This document shows, in pieces, positions 17,560-25,906 of a DNA stretch of 64,000 bases; the stretch's first letter is position 1, and the number at the start of each line of letters is the position of its first letter. The notes under the pieces were generated by a model that had not been told where the DNA came from, made no database searches, and saw nothing but the letters and a program-made list of their open reading frames with translations. The translations under genes and the position numbers were made by a program. Source of the DNA: Nocardia acidivorans NBRC 108247 (GTDB taxonomy: Bacteria > Actinomycetota > Actinomycetes > Mycobacteriales > Mycobacteriaceae); contig NZ_BDAW01000006.1 of NCBI RefSeq assembly GCF_001625085.1, forward strand, positions 1 to 64,000. The letters run 5' to 3'.

Positions 17560-18063
17560 TCATTCGTTCACCTCCACGGCAGCGCGTATCGCGCGAATCA
17601 GCAGGGTTGTCAGTGGTTGCGGCGCCTGCGAGGTCCAGACCACGGCCGCCTCGATGGGCGGTGCGTCGGTGATGCGGACTACGCGATTGTTGGGCGGGCA
17701 GAACACCACCCGAAGCCGGTTGATCGGTTGTTCCGCAGCGTGATTCACCCGCTGTGACAGCTCCGCGAGGCCGGCCAGCATCGCGCCCGCGCCTTCGGTG
17801 AGGATCTCACCGGCCGCGGTGAGTCGCACTCCACGCGAATCCCGGACCAGCAGGACCGCGCCCAGCGCCCGTTCGAGTTGCTTGATCTGAGCGGAGAGGG
17901 TCTGCTGGGTGAGGCGCAGCCGGGTTGCCGCCCGGGTGATGTTGCCTTCCTGCGCCACCGTGTGGAAGGACTCGAGCAGTCGAACGTTCAACTCGGGCAG
18001 GGCAGATCGGGGCCGGCGGTCGACACGCCACACGTCGTGGTCCCATGCGTCTGAACTTGCCAC
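17560..18063 (-). pseudogene. LysR-family regulator with internal deletion
   Basis: About 167 codons instead of roughly 300. The winged HTH is intact (LNVRLLESFHTVAQEGNITRAATRLRLTQQTLSAQIKQLE), the linker helix follows, and then after INRLRVVFCPP the sequence jumps to what looks like the very C-terminus of a LysR effector domain (IEAAVVWTSQAPQPLTTLLI). About 110-130 residues of the sensing domain appear missing without loss of frame. The GTG at 18063 lies 4 nt after the MFS stop, so the genes are coupled. It might still make a DNA-binding protein that no longer senses a ligand. Confidence 0.65.
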
Positions 18064-18067
18064 GGCG

Positions 18068-19282
18068 TCAGGCTTCCGCGGTAGCCGCGGACTTGGATCC
18101 GCGGGTCGACCAGATCGCAAGGCAGGCAAGCGCACTCAGTGCCGCGCCGAACCAGAGCACTGCGGACAGGGTGAGATTGTCGGTGACGAGCCCGCCGCAC
18201 AGCGCGCCCAGTGCGATGGCGAGGTTGAACATCGCGGTGTTCAGCGCGGTGGCTGCCTCCATGGACTCCGGGTGGGCACGCAGGATCCAGGTCTGCACGC
18301 CGACGGGGATGCCGCCGAAGGCCAAGCCCCACACCGGCAACAGGCCCAGCGCGATCACCGGGGCGCCCCCCGCGAGAGCGAGGAGGACCAGGACCACCGC
18401 CAGCGCGGCACTGATGGTGATGAGCGTCGCACGGACATCGCGGGTGGCCATGGCGCCGGTCAGGAAGTTGCCGACGATCCCGGCGATACCAAAGGCCAAC
18501 AGGGCCGGACCGACCGCCGCCTTGTCCAGCCCGGCCAGGTTCTGCAGGATCGGGCTCACGAAGGTAAAGGCGGCGAAATGCCCGCTGACCAGTAGGAAGG
18601 TGACCAACACGCCGCCTCGCACCACCGGATTGCGGAATTGCCGACCGAGAGTGCGCACGTGCACGGCCTGCGTAGCGGGCACGTGCGGCAGCAGAGCGAG
18701 CAGCGCCACGACCACCACCAGCCCTAGACCGCCGAGTACCCCGAATGCGATGCGCCAGTCGGTCAGTTCGCCGATGAGGGTGCCGGCCGGGATGCCGAGG
18801 ACATTGGCCGCCGTGGCCCCGCCGAACGCGATGGCTGTCGCTCGCGGCACGAACTTCTCCGGCACCATGCGCACCGCGATGCCCGCGGCCAATGCCCAGA
18901 AACCGCCGATGGCAATGCCGACCATGAATCGTGAGACCAGCAGCAAGGTGAAGTTCGGCGCGAAGGCCGACAGCAGGTTGGCGGCGACCATGAGGGTGAT
19001 CAGGCCGATCAGCACGGTGCGGCGGTCCAGGCGGCCGATCGCCACCGGCAGCAGCGGCGCGGTCGCCGAGGCAACCAACCCCGGCACGGTCACCATCAGC
19101 GCGGCGGTGCCCTCGGACACCGCGAGCGCATCGCTGACCGAGGTGAGCAAGCCCACCGGCAACTGCTCGGAGGTCACTACTGCGAAGGTGCCCAGGGCTA
19201 CAGCCGCGACGCCGAACCAACGGCGCAGCGGCACCTGTTCGGCAACGGGCTCCGTTGTCGGCGAATCGGATATGGTCGTCAT
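18068..19282 (-). CDS. MFS exporter, DHA1/AraJ-NepI type
   Basis: 404 residues, 12 predicted membrane helices, from the ATG at 19282 (MTTISDSPT). The DHA1 signature between helices 2 and 3 reads LPVAIGRLDRRTVL; helix 5 has GIPAGTLIGELTDWR, matching motif C-like exporters such as AraJ, PbuE and NepI. It probably extrudes a small polar compound or drug. It is divergent from a complete LysR gene 166 bp away, which likely regulates it, and is followed by the deleted LysR gene. Confidence 0.8.
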   Translation of the reverse strand: MTTISDSPTTEPVAEQVPLRRWFGVAAVALGTFAVVTSEQLPVGLLTSVSDALAVSEGTAALMVTVPGLVASATAPLLPVAIGRLDRRTVLIGLITLMVAANLLSAFAPNFTLLLVSRFMVGIAIGGFWALAAGIAVRMVPEKFVPRATAIAFGGATAANVLGIPAGTLIGELTDWRIAFGVLGGLGLVVVVALLALLPHVPATQAVHVRTLGRQFRNPVVRGGVLVTFLLVSGHFAAFTFVSPILQNLAGLDKAAVGPALLAFGIAGIVGNFLTGAMATRDVRATLITISAALAVVLVLLALAGGAPVIALGLLPVWGLAFGGIPVGVQTWILRAHPESMEAATALNTAMFNLAIALGALCGGLVTDNLTLSAVLWFGAALSALACLAIWSTRGSKSAATAEA

Positions 19283-19417
19283 GCGGAAACTCCTTGATCG
19301 GGCCGGGACCTTCCGGTCACCGGGATCGAGACCTCGGTGGCGGGGTGTGCATCGGGCTCGGGTCCTAGAATGAGCGGCCGGCAACCGCCGAACAACGATC
19401 AAGAAAGCAATGCCGCA

Positions 19418-19433
19418 TTAACCGCGGAGTTAA
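19418..19433. promoter_or_regulatory. candidate LysR site in the MFS/LysR divergent region
   Basis: Inverted repeat TTAAC-N6-GTTAA, 15 nt upstream of the LysR GTG start, inside the intergenic region shared with the MFS gene. Weak but in the expected place. Confidence 0.35.
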
Positions 19434-19448
19434 CGAGACAGGGACTTC

Positions 19449-20324
19449 GTGGAGTTACGCGATATCGAGATCTTCCTGACGCTGTCCGAGGAGCTGCATT
19501 TCGGGCGGACCGCCGAGCTGCTCAATGTCACCCCGGCGCGCATCACCCAGGCAATCAAGAAGCAGGAGCGGCAGATCGGCGCGCTGCTGTTCGAACGGAC
19601 CAATCGGGTGGTGCGGCTGACGCCGGTCGGTGAGCAGCTGCGCGACGATCTGCGCCCGCTCTATCAGGGGCTCAAAGACAGCGTGCGGCGGGCAAAACTT
19701 GCCGCTCAGGGTCAGCCGGCAGTGTTGCGCATCGCGCTGCTGCCGTTCAATTATGAAGGGCTGCACCGCTATTGGGATGAGTTCCGGCGGCGGCACCCGC
19801 AGTGGGAGCTGCGGCTGCACCGGCTGCCCTTTGTCGACCCTTTCGGTATGCTCCGCAGCGGTCAGTACGACGCGATCGTGGTCTGGCCCCCGGTCGGCGA
19901 CGACCTGACCCTCGGACCCGTCCTGTTCCGCGATACCCGGGTGCTGGCGGTCAGTCACGACCATCCGCTGGCGGACCGTGACTCGGTGTCGGTCGAAGAT
20001 CTCGCCGACTACCCGCACACCTTTGCTCCGGACGCGCCCCGGGAGTGGGAGGAAACCTACCTGCCCTTCATCACCCCCAGCGGCCGCCCGATCCCCCGTG
20101 GCAAACCCACCACCAGCCCCGACGACCTGATCAACTGGGTCGGCAACGGCGATATCATCCACCCCTTCCCCGCTCATGTGCTGCACCACTGGGCGGTGAC
20201 ACACGTCCGGTGGATACCCATCACCGATATGCCACTGCTGCCCTACGCGCTGGTGTGGCGCACCGAGAGCGAGCCGGTGTGCGCACTCGCGACAGTGATC
20301 AACGATCTGAGTGGCTCTTCGTAG
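19449..20324 (+). CDS. LysR-family transcriptional regulator
   Basis: 291 residues, full length. GTG start at 19449. The N-terminal winged HTH (MELRDIEIFLTLSEELHFGRTAELLNVTPARITQAIKKQE, quoted here in shorter blocks: RDIEIFLTLSEELHFGRTA and ARITQAIKKQERQIG) is of the Streptomyces/Nocardia type. The effector domain follows with VLRIALLPFNYEG and LLPYALVWRTESE near the C-terminus. It is a clear paralogue of the LysR at 57191, sharing the MELRDIEIFL start and a WALIWR-like C-terminal strand. Divergent from the MFS exporter, it most likely controls that gene and itself. Confidence 0.85.
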   Translation: MELRDIEIFLTLSEELHFGRTAELLNVTPARITQAIKKQERQIGALLFERTNRVVRLTPVGEQLRDDLRPLYQGLKDSVRRAKLAAQGQPAVLRIALLPFNYEGLHRYWDEFRRRHPQWELRLHRLPFVDPFGMLRSGQYDAIVVWPPVGDDLTLGPVLFRDTRVLAVSHDHPLADRDSVSVEDLADYPHTFAPDAPREWEETYLPFITPSGRPIPRGKPTTSPDDLINWVGNGDIIHPFPAHVLHHWAVTHVRWIPITDMPLLPYALVWRTESEPVCALATVINDLSGSS

Positions 20325-20335
20325 CGGCCGGGGGT

Positions 20336-20362
20336 GAGCCCGTCAGGCGATATGACGGGCTC
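20336..20362. terminator. bidirectional terminator between convergent genes
   Basis: Perfect 10-bp arms GAGCCCGTCA (20336-20345) and its complement (20353-20362), 7-nt loop. It lies between the LysR stop and the epimerase stop and can serve both. Confidence 0.65.
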
Positions 20363-20382
20363 GTTCCCGCGGTGCGCGCTGA

Positions 20383-21252
20383 TCAGCGATAGGAACCGGT
20401 GGTCAGGTCCGCTATGGCGTTGGGGCCCTTGGGTTCCCAGTTCAGCTGGTCGATTCCGGCGTGGCCGGTGACGGTCTGGCTCAGTGCCAGGGCGTCGGCG
20501 AAGGACGCGCCCAGTTCGGCTCGGGCTTGATCTAGCGGCCAGACCTTGGTGTCGCCGGAGACACCGGCCGCCCGGCCCGCGGCCATGGCCAGGTCGGCGA
20601 CCGGGACGGCGGGCTGAGTGATGCCATGCCAGACCGAACCCGCCGGGGCCGCATCGACGACCTTGGCGAAAAGGTCTGCCAGGTCGTCGATGTGGACCAT
20701 GGGCCACACGGCCGAGGAGTCGGCGACGATCACGGGAGCTTCGTGCTTGCGCGCCAGATCAACTAGCAGAGCGGGGATTCCGCCGCCCCGGCCGTAGACG
20801 ATGCCGGGGCGGATGACTGCCGCGCGGACGCCCGCGTCGGCCAGCGCGAGGACTTGGCGTTCGATGTGGGGACGGTACCCGACGATGGGGATCGGGTTGG
20901 TGGGCGTCGTTTCGTCGGCACCGCCGGTCGCGCCGAGCACCCAGACCCCACTGGTGTAGACGAACGACTTGCCCGTGCCGCGCAGCGGATCAGTGACCGC
21001 GGCAACCGCGGCGGCGTCGACGGCCGCATCGCCGCTGGGGGTGGCCAGGTTGATGACGGCGTCGATGTCGGGGCCGACTGCGGCGGTCAGCGAAGCGGGG
21101 TCGGCCAGATCTCCCGTGCGGGTCTCGTACGCACTCGCGCCGTCGTCGGTCCCGGGACGCTCGAGCGCCACGATCGTATGTCCGAGAGACGAGAGATGTT
21201 CGGCGACAGCGGAACCCACGTACCCGCTCGCGCCGATGAGTAGTACTCGCAT
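20383..21252 (-). CDS. NAD(P)-dependent epimerase/dehydratase (atypical SDR)
   Basis: 289 residues. N-terminal Rossmann motif GASGYVGSAVAEHL (GxxGxxG) at residues 7-20, INLATPSGD, and SFVYTSGVWVLGA with the Ser/Tyr region, then YRPHIERQVL in the YxxxK position (Tyr with H..E in place of the usual Lys context), VIRPGIVYGRGGG and WPMVHIDDLADLF. It is an extended SDR, likely a sugar-nucleotide or dihydroflavonol-reductase-like enzyme. It is the last gene in the repeat-bounded cassette and is convergent with the LysR gene. Substrate unknown. Confidence 0.8.
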   Translation of the reverse strand: MRVLLIGASGYVGSAVAEHLSSLGHTIVALERPGTDDGASAYETRTGDLADPASLTAAVGPDIDAVINLATPSGDAAVDAAAVAAVTDPLRGTGKSFVYTSGVWVLGATGGADETTPTNPIPIVGYRPHIERQVLALADAGVRAAVIRPGIVYGRGGGIPALLVDLARKHEAPVIVADSSAVWPMVHIDDLADLFAKVVDAAPAGSVWHGITQPAVPVADLAMAAGRAAGVSGDTKVWPLDQARAELGASFADALALSQTVTGHAGIDQLNWEPKGPNAIADLTTGSYR

Positions 21253-21400
21253 GGAAAATCTCCTCCTGGTAGCGGAAACCGTCAGGGCTGCTCAGCAACC
21301 CGTACAGTACCCCCGTACCGTATTACTTGCGGCAGTCTTCCGCTAGTCATGGCTTCCGGTTGGTTGCTTGCGCCCGGGTCGATGGGGCTTGGCCGCATCG

Positions 21401-21515
21401 CCCTCCCCGGCTGCGAAGTAGGTGTGTCCCCCCGGCGAATTCGCCGGGGGGACACGGCCCGCTCGGTTCCTCATCCGAGCGGGGCTTTCGCCGTCCGCGT
21501 GCCTAGCTCGATCGC
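21401..21515. repeat. terminator-bearing direct repeat, right copy
   Basis: 115 bp matching 16521-16637. Here the right part is the real 3' end of the P450 gene, while the left part is a fossil of the 3' end of the secreted-protein gene (CCCTCCCCGGCTGCGAAGTAG) with no such gene upstream. The internal palindrome around GGCGAATTCGCC is a perfect 30-bp one in this copy but eroded in the left copy. Confidence 0.85.
21426..21486. terminator. tandem terminator hairpins in the right repeat copy
   Basis: A 30-bp perfect palindrome (21426-21455, centre GAATTC) followed by a stem of CCCGCTCGG-type arms near 21458-21486. It serves as terminator for the P450 gene on the minus strand. Confidence 0.6.
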
Positions 21516-22726
21516 AGCCGGACGGGGAGGTCGAGCAGGCCGCGGATGAGGGTGCTGGACTGCCATTCGATGGTGGCGGCGGGGGACAGGTGCAGGTCCG
21601 GGAAGCGTTGCAGGAGTGCGGAAAAGGCGATCCGGGCTTCCAGGCGGGCCAGGGGCGCGCCCAGGCAGAAGTGGATGCCGTGGCCGAAGGCCAGGTGGGG
21701 TGCGGGGGTGCGGGTGGGGTCGAGGGAGTCGGGGTTCGGATAACGGCCCGGATCGCGATTGGCGGCGGCCAGGGACACATAGACGAGTTCTCCGGCGGGG
21801 ATGTCGGTGTCTGCCACCGTGATCGGTTCGGCGGTATAGCGGACGGTGGAGAGATTGACGGGGCCGTCGTAGCGCAGGAACTCCTCCACCGCGTCCGGGA
21901 TGGCGGCAGGATCGGCGCGGAGCGCGGCCAGTCGCGCCGGATCGCGCAGCAGGGCCAGGGTGCCGTTGGCGATGAGGTTGACGGTGGTCTCGTAGCCCGC
22001 GACCAGGAGCAGAAAGGACATGGCCACCAGTTCGGCCTCGGTGAGGGCGTCGCCGTCCGCGCCCACGGCGATCAGGCCGGAGAGCAGATCATCCTGTGGC
22101 GCGGCCTGTTTGGCGCGCACCAGGCGGGTCAGATAGGTGGCCATGGCCAGCGCGGCGCGGGTGCGTTCGGCCTCGAGGCCCACCACCCCGACCAGGTCTC
22201 GCGTCCACTGCTGGAATTCCTCGCGTTCGGTGAGCGGTACGCCCAGCAGTTCACAGATGACCGTAATCGGCAGGGGGACGGCGAATTCGCGCAGCAGATC
22301 CACGTCCTCGCGGCCCTCGACGGCGTCCAGCAGGGCGGTGGTGATCTCCTCGATGCGCGGGCGCAGACCGGCGACCCGGTGCGCGGTGAACGCCTTGCCG
22401 ACCAGTTTGCGCAGCCGGGTGTGCTCGGGTGGGTCGATATTGAGCATGTGGGTGACCAGCGCAAGTTGCCGCGGATCCGTCGGGGGAGTGGATCGTTTGG
22501 CGCTCACCAGGGCGTCGATCCGCGCGATGTCCTTGTGTAGGCGCGGATCCGCCAGCGCCGCACGGCCTTCGGCGTAGCCGAGGATGATCCAGCGAATCAC
22601 CCCGTCGGGGAAGCGCACCCGCCGCACAGGGCCGTATTCGCGCCAGCGTCGATAGTGCGCGTGCGGATCGGCGAAGAAGTCCGCGCCGAGGGTCTCGATC
22701 CGGTCCGTTGTTTCGGAATCCACCAT
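21503..22726 (-). CDS. cytochrome P450 (CYP105/107-like), cluster P450-1
   Basis: 407 residues, soluble bacterial P450. I-helix LLLVAGYETTVN near residue 238 (acid-threonine pair), K-helix EEFLR (ExxR) near 283, and the heme loop FGHGIHFCLGAP near 343 with the Cys ligand. The substrate-recognition C-helix segment is DPPEHTRLRKLVGKAF. It hydroxylates a small or lipidic substrate using electrons from an unlinked ferredoxin. It lies at the left edge of the acyl-ligase/ACP cluster and is divergent from the PaaI gene at 22880; membership in the cluster is inferred from the other three P450s to its right. Confidence 0.88.
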   Translation of the reverse strand: MVDSETTDRIETLGADFFADPHAHYRRWREYGPVRRVRFPDGVIRWIILGYAEGRAALADPRLHKDIARIDALVSAKRSTPPTDPRQLALVTHMLNIDPPEHTRLRKLVGKAFTAHRVAGLRPRIEEITTALLDAVEGREDVDLLREFAVPLPITVICELLGVPLTEREEFQQWTRDLVGVVGLEAERTRAALAMATYLTRLVRAKQAAPQDDLLSGLIAVGADGDALTEAELVAMSFLLLVAGYETTVNLIANGTLALLRDPARLAALRADPAAIPDAVEEFLRYDGPVNLSTVRYTAEPITVADTDIPAGELVYVSLAAANRDPGRYPNPDSLDPTRTPAPHLAFGHGIHFCLGAPLARLEARIAFSALLQRFPDLHLSPAATIEWQSSTLIRGLLDLPVRLRSS

Positions 22727-22879
22727 GGCGCGACGCTATCGATCCGGCGGTCGCGCGGCGGTCCGGTGCGCCGGTCTCGATCAGGCGATCGGATATTGGA
22801 ATGGAATACCTTGCGGGGAACCGGAATTCACTGCCGACTGCTCGAATGAGGAGCATCGTTCGGCAGGGAGGAAGAATTC

Positions 22880-23347
22880 ATGACCACCATCGACAACCAT
22901 GTACAGGACACATCCGCCAAGCGCGTCGGCGAACTCACCGAGGTATTCCAGCGTGGACTCGATGAGAATCTCGGCGTCGGCGCGTCGCTCGGCATTCGCC
23001 TGGAGAGCGCGGGCGACGGCTACACGCGCTATTACCTGGATCCGAACGCGGCCACCATCAATGCCATGTTCACCGTGCACGGCGGTGTGATCGCCACCCT
23101 CATGGACACCGCCATGGGCAGCGCCGTGTTCACCAAACTCGGTGACGGCGTGGCGTATACGACGCTCGAGCTCAAGGTGAATTTCATCCGCTCGGTGACG
23201 CTGGACGGCTCCCGTCTCACCTGCGAGGCCACCGCGGTGCATGTGGGCCGCCGCACCGCCACCGCCGAAGGCCGGATCACCGATGCCGCGGGCAAGCTGA
23301 TCGCGCACGGCTCCACCACCATTCTGGTGCTGGGCGGCGACCGGTAG
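22880..23347 (+). CDS. PaaI-type hotdog thioesterase
   Basis: 155 residues. Single hotdog domain with the PaaI signature TVHGGVIATLMDTAMGSAV near residues 70-88 and TTLELKVNFIRSV near 95-107; the Asp in LMDTAMG is the usual catalytic residue. AGGGAGG precedes the ATG at 22880. It should hydrolyse acyl-CoA or acyl-ACP. It is the only plus-strand gene in the left half of the cluster and is closed by a strong terminator, so it is its own transcript. Confidence 0.82.
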   Translation: MTTIDNHVQDTSAKRVGELTEVFQRGLDENLGVGASLGIRLESAGDGYTRYYLDPNAATINAMFTVHGGVIATLMDTAMGSAVFTKLGDGVAYTTLELKVNFIRSVTLDGSRLTCEATAVHVGRRTATAEGRITDAAGKLIAHGSTTILVLGGDR

Positions 23348-23358
23348 CGCGAACGCCG

Positions 23359-23401
23359 AAAAGGGCCCCGCCACCGAATTCCTCGGTGGCGGGGCCCTTT
23401 T
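23359..23401. terminator. strong bidirectional terminator
   Basis: Perfect 19-bp stem (23359-23377 with 23383-23401), 5-nt loop, flanked by AAAA and TTTT, so it works in both directions. It separates the PaaI gene from the convergent desaturase-like gene. Confidence 0.9.
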
Positions 23402-23408
23402 GGTGTGC

Positions 23409-24257
23409 TCAGGTCAAGCTGCGGCAGTGGGCGACGAACTCGGCCAGTTCATCCACCCGATCGGTGCGCGCGTCCACCGCGCGATCGATCACCTTGATCA
23501 AATGGTCGTAGGCGGCGGTGTGGTCGTAATCGGCCACATCGGCGATGCGCAGCGCCCACCGCCAGTACCCGCGCAGCGTATCCGCCAGCGGCATCCGGAA
23601 TCCCGCGATCACCTCGCGAATGGGCTCCACCGCGGCATCGCCCTGGACCCGCAGGTATCGGCTCACCACATCGGCCATGAAGCTGAAATGCCGTGCCTCA
23701 TCGCGGGACAACCGGGTAAGCACCGCCCCGAGCACCGGATCGTCCACCACATCGCGCAACTGGTGGTAGTACATCTGGGTGGCCTTCTCCTGCACCAGCG
23801 CGTAGGCGAAGAACTGCACCGGATGGGTGTAGGTCAATTCGAAAGGCTTGCGCCCCTCCACCGCCAGCTCATCGCGCAGTACATCGCGATCGCTCATCCC
23901 GGAGGCTTCCTGATAGCGCGTCAGCGCCCGGGAATGGGTGTCCTCCTCCAGCGCCCAGCGCACGGTGAAGTGGTACAGCTCGCGATTATGCGTGAAGGTC
24001 GCCAGGTCCACGCTGTCGTCCACCGGGAAACTGCGCTGGTACACCTCGAAGTACCCGGGCAGGTGATCTTCGATGTACGTGACGAACTGCACCGCCGAGC
24101 GCTGTCCCTCGGACAGTCGCCCGGCATCGGCGGCGCGCCAGTCGAACGCGGTCTCCACATCCCAGGAGCGGGCGGCGGGCGAGGCCGCCAGGAAACCGTC
24201 CACCGCCGTGACCAGCTCCGGGACGGGTAGCAGCGCGGATTCGAAGGTCATCGCCAT
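23409..24257 (-). CDS. soluble diiron acyl-ACP desaturase-like protein 1
   Basis: About 282 residues. The ATG at 24257 shares its A with the TAA of the methyltransferase gene, so the genes are translationally coupled. A four-helix ferritin-like diiron site is readable: Glu in TYIEDHLPGYFE near residue 65, EEDTH near 107, Glu in LVQEKATQMYY near 157, and DEARH near 190. This is the FA_desaturase_2 (DesA-like) pattern, normally inserting a double bond in acyl-ACP. With a free-standing ACP two genes upstream, the substrate is probably that carrier's acyl chain. Other oxidations (hydroxylation, triple-bond formation, C-C cleavage) by this fold are possible. Confidence 0.75.
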   Translation of the reverse strand: MAMTFESALLPVPELVTAVDGFLAASPAARSWDVETAFDWRAADAGRLSEGQRSAVQFVTYIEDHLPGYFEVYQRSFPVDDSVDLATFTHNRELYHFTVRWALEEDTHSRALTRYQEASGMSDRDVLRDELAVEGRKPFELTYTHPVQFFAYALVQEKATQMYYHQLRDVVDDPVLGAVLTRLSRDEARHFSFMADVVSRYLRVQGDAAVEPIREVIAGFRMPLADTLRGYWRWALRIADVADYDHTAAYDHLIKVIDRAVDARTDRVDELAEFVAHCRSLT

Positions 24258-25102
24258 TACCGCGCCTTCCGGCAGGTGAGCGCGTAATGCTTGGTGGTGT
24301 AACCCCATCCGGCATTGGCGACCTCCAGATAGTGCCGCAGTTTGGCGGCCAATCCGGGCTGGTGCGCGTCGATCCGGTCGGCGGCGGCATCCACATTGCC
24401 GATCCAGTCCTCGATGGTGCGCCGGTACTGATCGGTGAGATCGTCCACGGCGATGATCGAGAAACCGGCGTTCTCGGCGGCGGTGACCAGATCCGACAGC
24501 GGCCGTAGATCACCCCAGCCGAAGATGTCCGAGCGCACGAACTCGGTGCCCGCCCGTTCGTCGAAAGCCTTGCGCGCGGCCGCATTCCGGAAGCAGCTCT
24601 CCGAGACGTAGAGGGTGCCGTTGCGGCGCAGCACCGCGCGCGCCCGCCGGAACACCTCATCCAGATCCGGCATGTGCACGATGGAGCCGAGCATGGTGAC
24701 CGCGTCCATACTGCCGGCGGCCAAGTCCAGCTCCTCGAAATGCCCGACCCGGGTCCGCACCCGCGCCGCCACCCCGCGCACCTCGGCCTGTTCGGCGATG
24801 TACTCGTGCTGACGCGGCGCGGGGCTCACCCCGAGGGTGTCGCAGCCGTACTCCTGCGCCATGAACAGAATGAGTGAACCCCAGCCGCAGCCGATGTCCA
24901 GGAGGCGTTCCCCACCGGTGAGCCCGAGCCGCCCGGCCACGAACCGCAGTTTGTTGCGCTGCGCCGATTCCAGTGTGTCGGTATCGGATTCGTACAGCCC
25001 GGAGCTGTACTTGCGCAGCGGGTCCAGGAACTGGCCGAAGATATCGGGATCGAGATCGTAATGCTGATTGGTATCGGCGGTGACCGCGCCGGCGCCCGAC
25101 AT
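24257..25102 (-). CDS. SAM-dependent methyltransferase, cyclopropane-synthase-like
   Basis: 281 residues. Starts with TADTNQHYDLDPDIFGQFLD, the N-terminal pattern of CFAS/mycolic-acid methyltransferases. The SAM motif LLDIGCGWGSLILFMA is near residue 67, followed by GVSPAPRQHEY and VTMLGSIVHMPD. CFAS-type enzymes methylenate or methylate double bonds in lipids, so it could modify the product of a neighbouring desaturase. The typical bicarbonate-binding residues of true CFAS were not all traced. Start and stop each overlap the neighbours by one base, placing it firmly in the operon. Confidence 0.8.
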   Translation of the reverse strand: MSGAGAVTADTNQHYDLDPDIFGQFLDPLRKYSSGLYESDTDTLESAQRNKLRFVAGRLGLTGGERLLDIGCGWGSLILFMAQEYGCDTLGVSPAPRQHEYIAEQAEVRGVAARVRTRVGHFEELDLAAGSMDAVTMLGSIVHMPDLDEVFRRARAVLRRNGTLYVSESCFRNAAARKAFDERAGTEFVRSDIFGWGDLRPLSDLVTAAENAGFSIIAVDDLTDQYRRTIEDWIGNVDAAADRIDAHQPGLAAKLRHYLEVANAGWGYTTKHYALTCRKAR

Positions 25103-25353
25103 CAGGCGGCCTCGCGCAACATCTTGTCCACCACGGCGGCCACCTCGGCCAGGGTGGAGGTGCCGAAGACGTCCTGATCGTCGAGCTCGATATCGTAGCG
25201 GCGCTCGATCCGGGCGATCATGCGCAGCACGCGCACCGAATCCACCCCGGCCATACCGCGCAGATCGGCGTCGGGCAGCAGGACCGACTCCGGCAGCCCG
25301 ATCTCGGCGACGGCGATCTCGGTGACGGTGCGCAGAATCTCAGTGGTGGACAT
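25102..25353 (-). CDS. free-standing acyl carrier protein
   Basis: 83 residues from the ATG at 25353 (MSTTEIL). The phosphopantetheine attachment site is Ser39 in GVDSVRVLRM, the ACP DSL motif with Val in place of Leu. Helices 3 and 4 (DQDVFGTSTLAEVAAVVDKM) are normal. The overlap with the upstream thioesterase gene (14 nt) and with the methyltransferase (1 nt) shows it is co-made with the tailoring enzymes. It most likely receives a fatty acid from the acyl-AMP ligase at 26729 and presents it to the two diiron proteins. Confidence 0.85.
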   Translation of the reverse strand: MSTTEILRTVTEIAVAEIGLPESVLLPDADLRGMAGVDSVRVLRMIARIERRYDIELDDQDVFGTSTLAEVAAVVDKMLREAA

Positions 25354-25906
25354 GGCGAACTCCATTCGGGGGCAGGGCATCAGCCGTGGTGAGGGCGTGG
25401 GAGAGCAGTGCGACCTCGTCGTCGCCGAGGGAGAGCTGGTGACGCGCGTCCGCGAGCGTGAACGGTTGATAGGTCGCGGACGAGGAGGCGCAGACCGCGC
25501 CGTCGGCGTCCAGGATGTCCGCGGCCGCGCGAATCGGGTCCTCGCCGCCGTCGCCGGTCAGCGTTGCCACACAGCGGTATTCGCGGTCGATGAGCAGCGG
25601 GGTGAGGAATCGGGTGCGCTGGGAGACGGTGAAGGCGGGCACATGCCGGGCCAGCACGATGAGATTGCCCATCACCTCATCGCAGACGACCCCGGTGAGG
25701 CCGCCGTGCACCACGCCCGGATAGGACTCGAAGCGGCGATCGAGGCGGAACCGGGCCTGGAGGCCGTCTGGGTGCGGGGTGAAGCTCAGCCGCAGTCCGG
25801 AGGCGTTGTGCGGGGAGCAGCCGAAGCAGTGGTAGTCGGGTATGACCGACCACGGCACCGCGACGACCGGCGGATCCAGCTGCCGCACAGTGTGTTCCAC
25901 CGTCAT
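25340..25906 (-). CDS. hotdog-fold thioesterase-like protein
   Basis: 188 residues. An N-terminal CFGCSPHNASGLRL motif near residue 27 (the Cys-rich start of many THEM4/PaaI-like thioesterases) and the hotdog helix VHGGLTGVVCDEVMGNL near 67 are visible. It probably releases or edits the acyl chain on the ACP. It overlaps the ACP gene at its 3' end and the second diiron gene at its 5' end (ATGA). A two-domain relative with a similar CYGCG motif is at 44437. Confidence 0.78.
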   Translation of the reverse strand: MTVEHTVRQLDPPVVAVPWSVIPDYHCFGCSPHNASGLRLSFTPHPDGLQARFRLDRRFESYPGVVHGGLTGVVCDEVMGNLIVLARHVPAFTVSQRTRFLTPLLIDREYRCVATLTGDGGEDPIRAAADILDADGAVCASSSATYQPFTLADARHQLSLGDDEVALLSHALTTADALPPNGVRHVHH

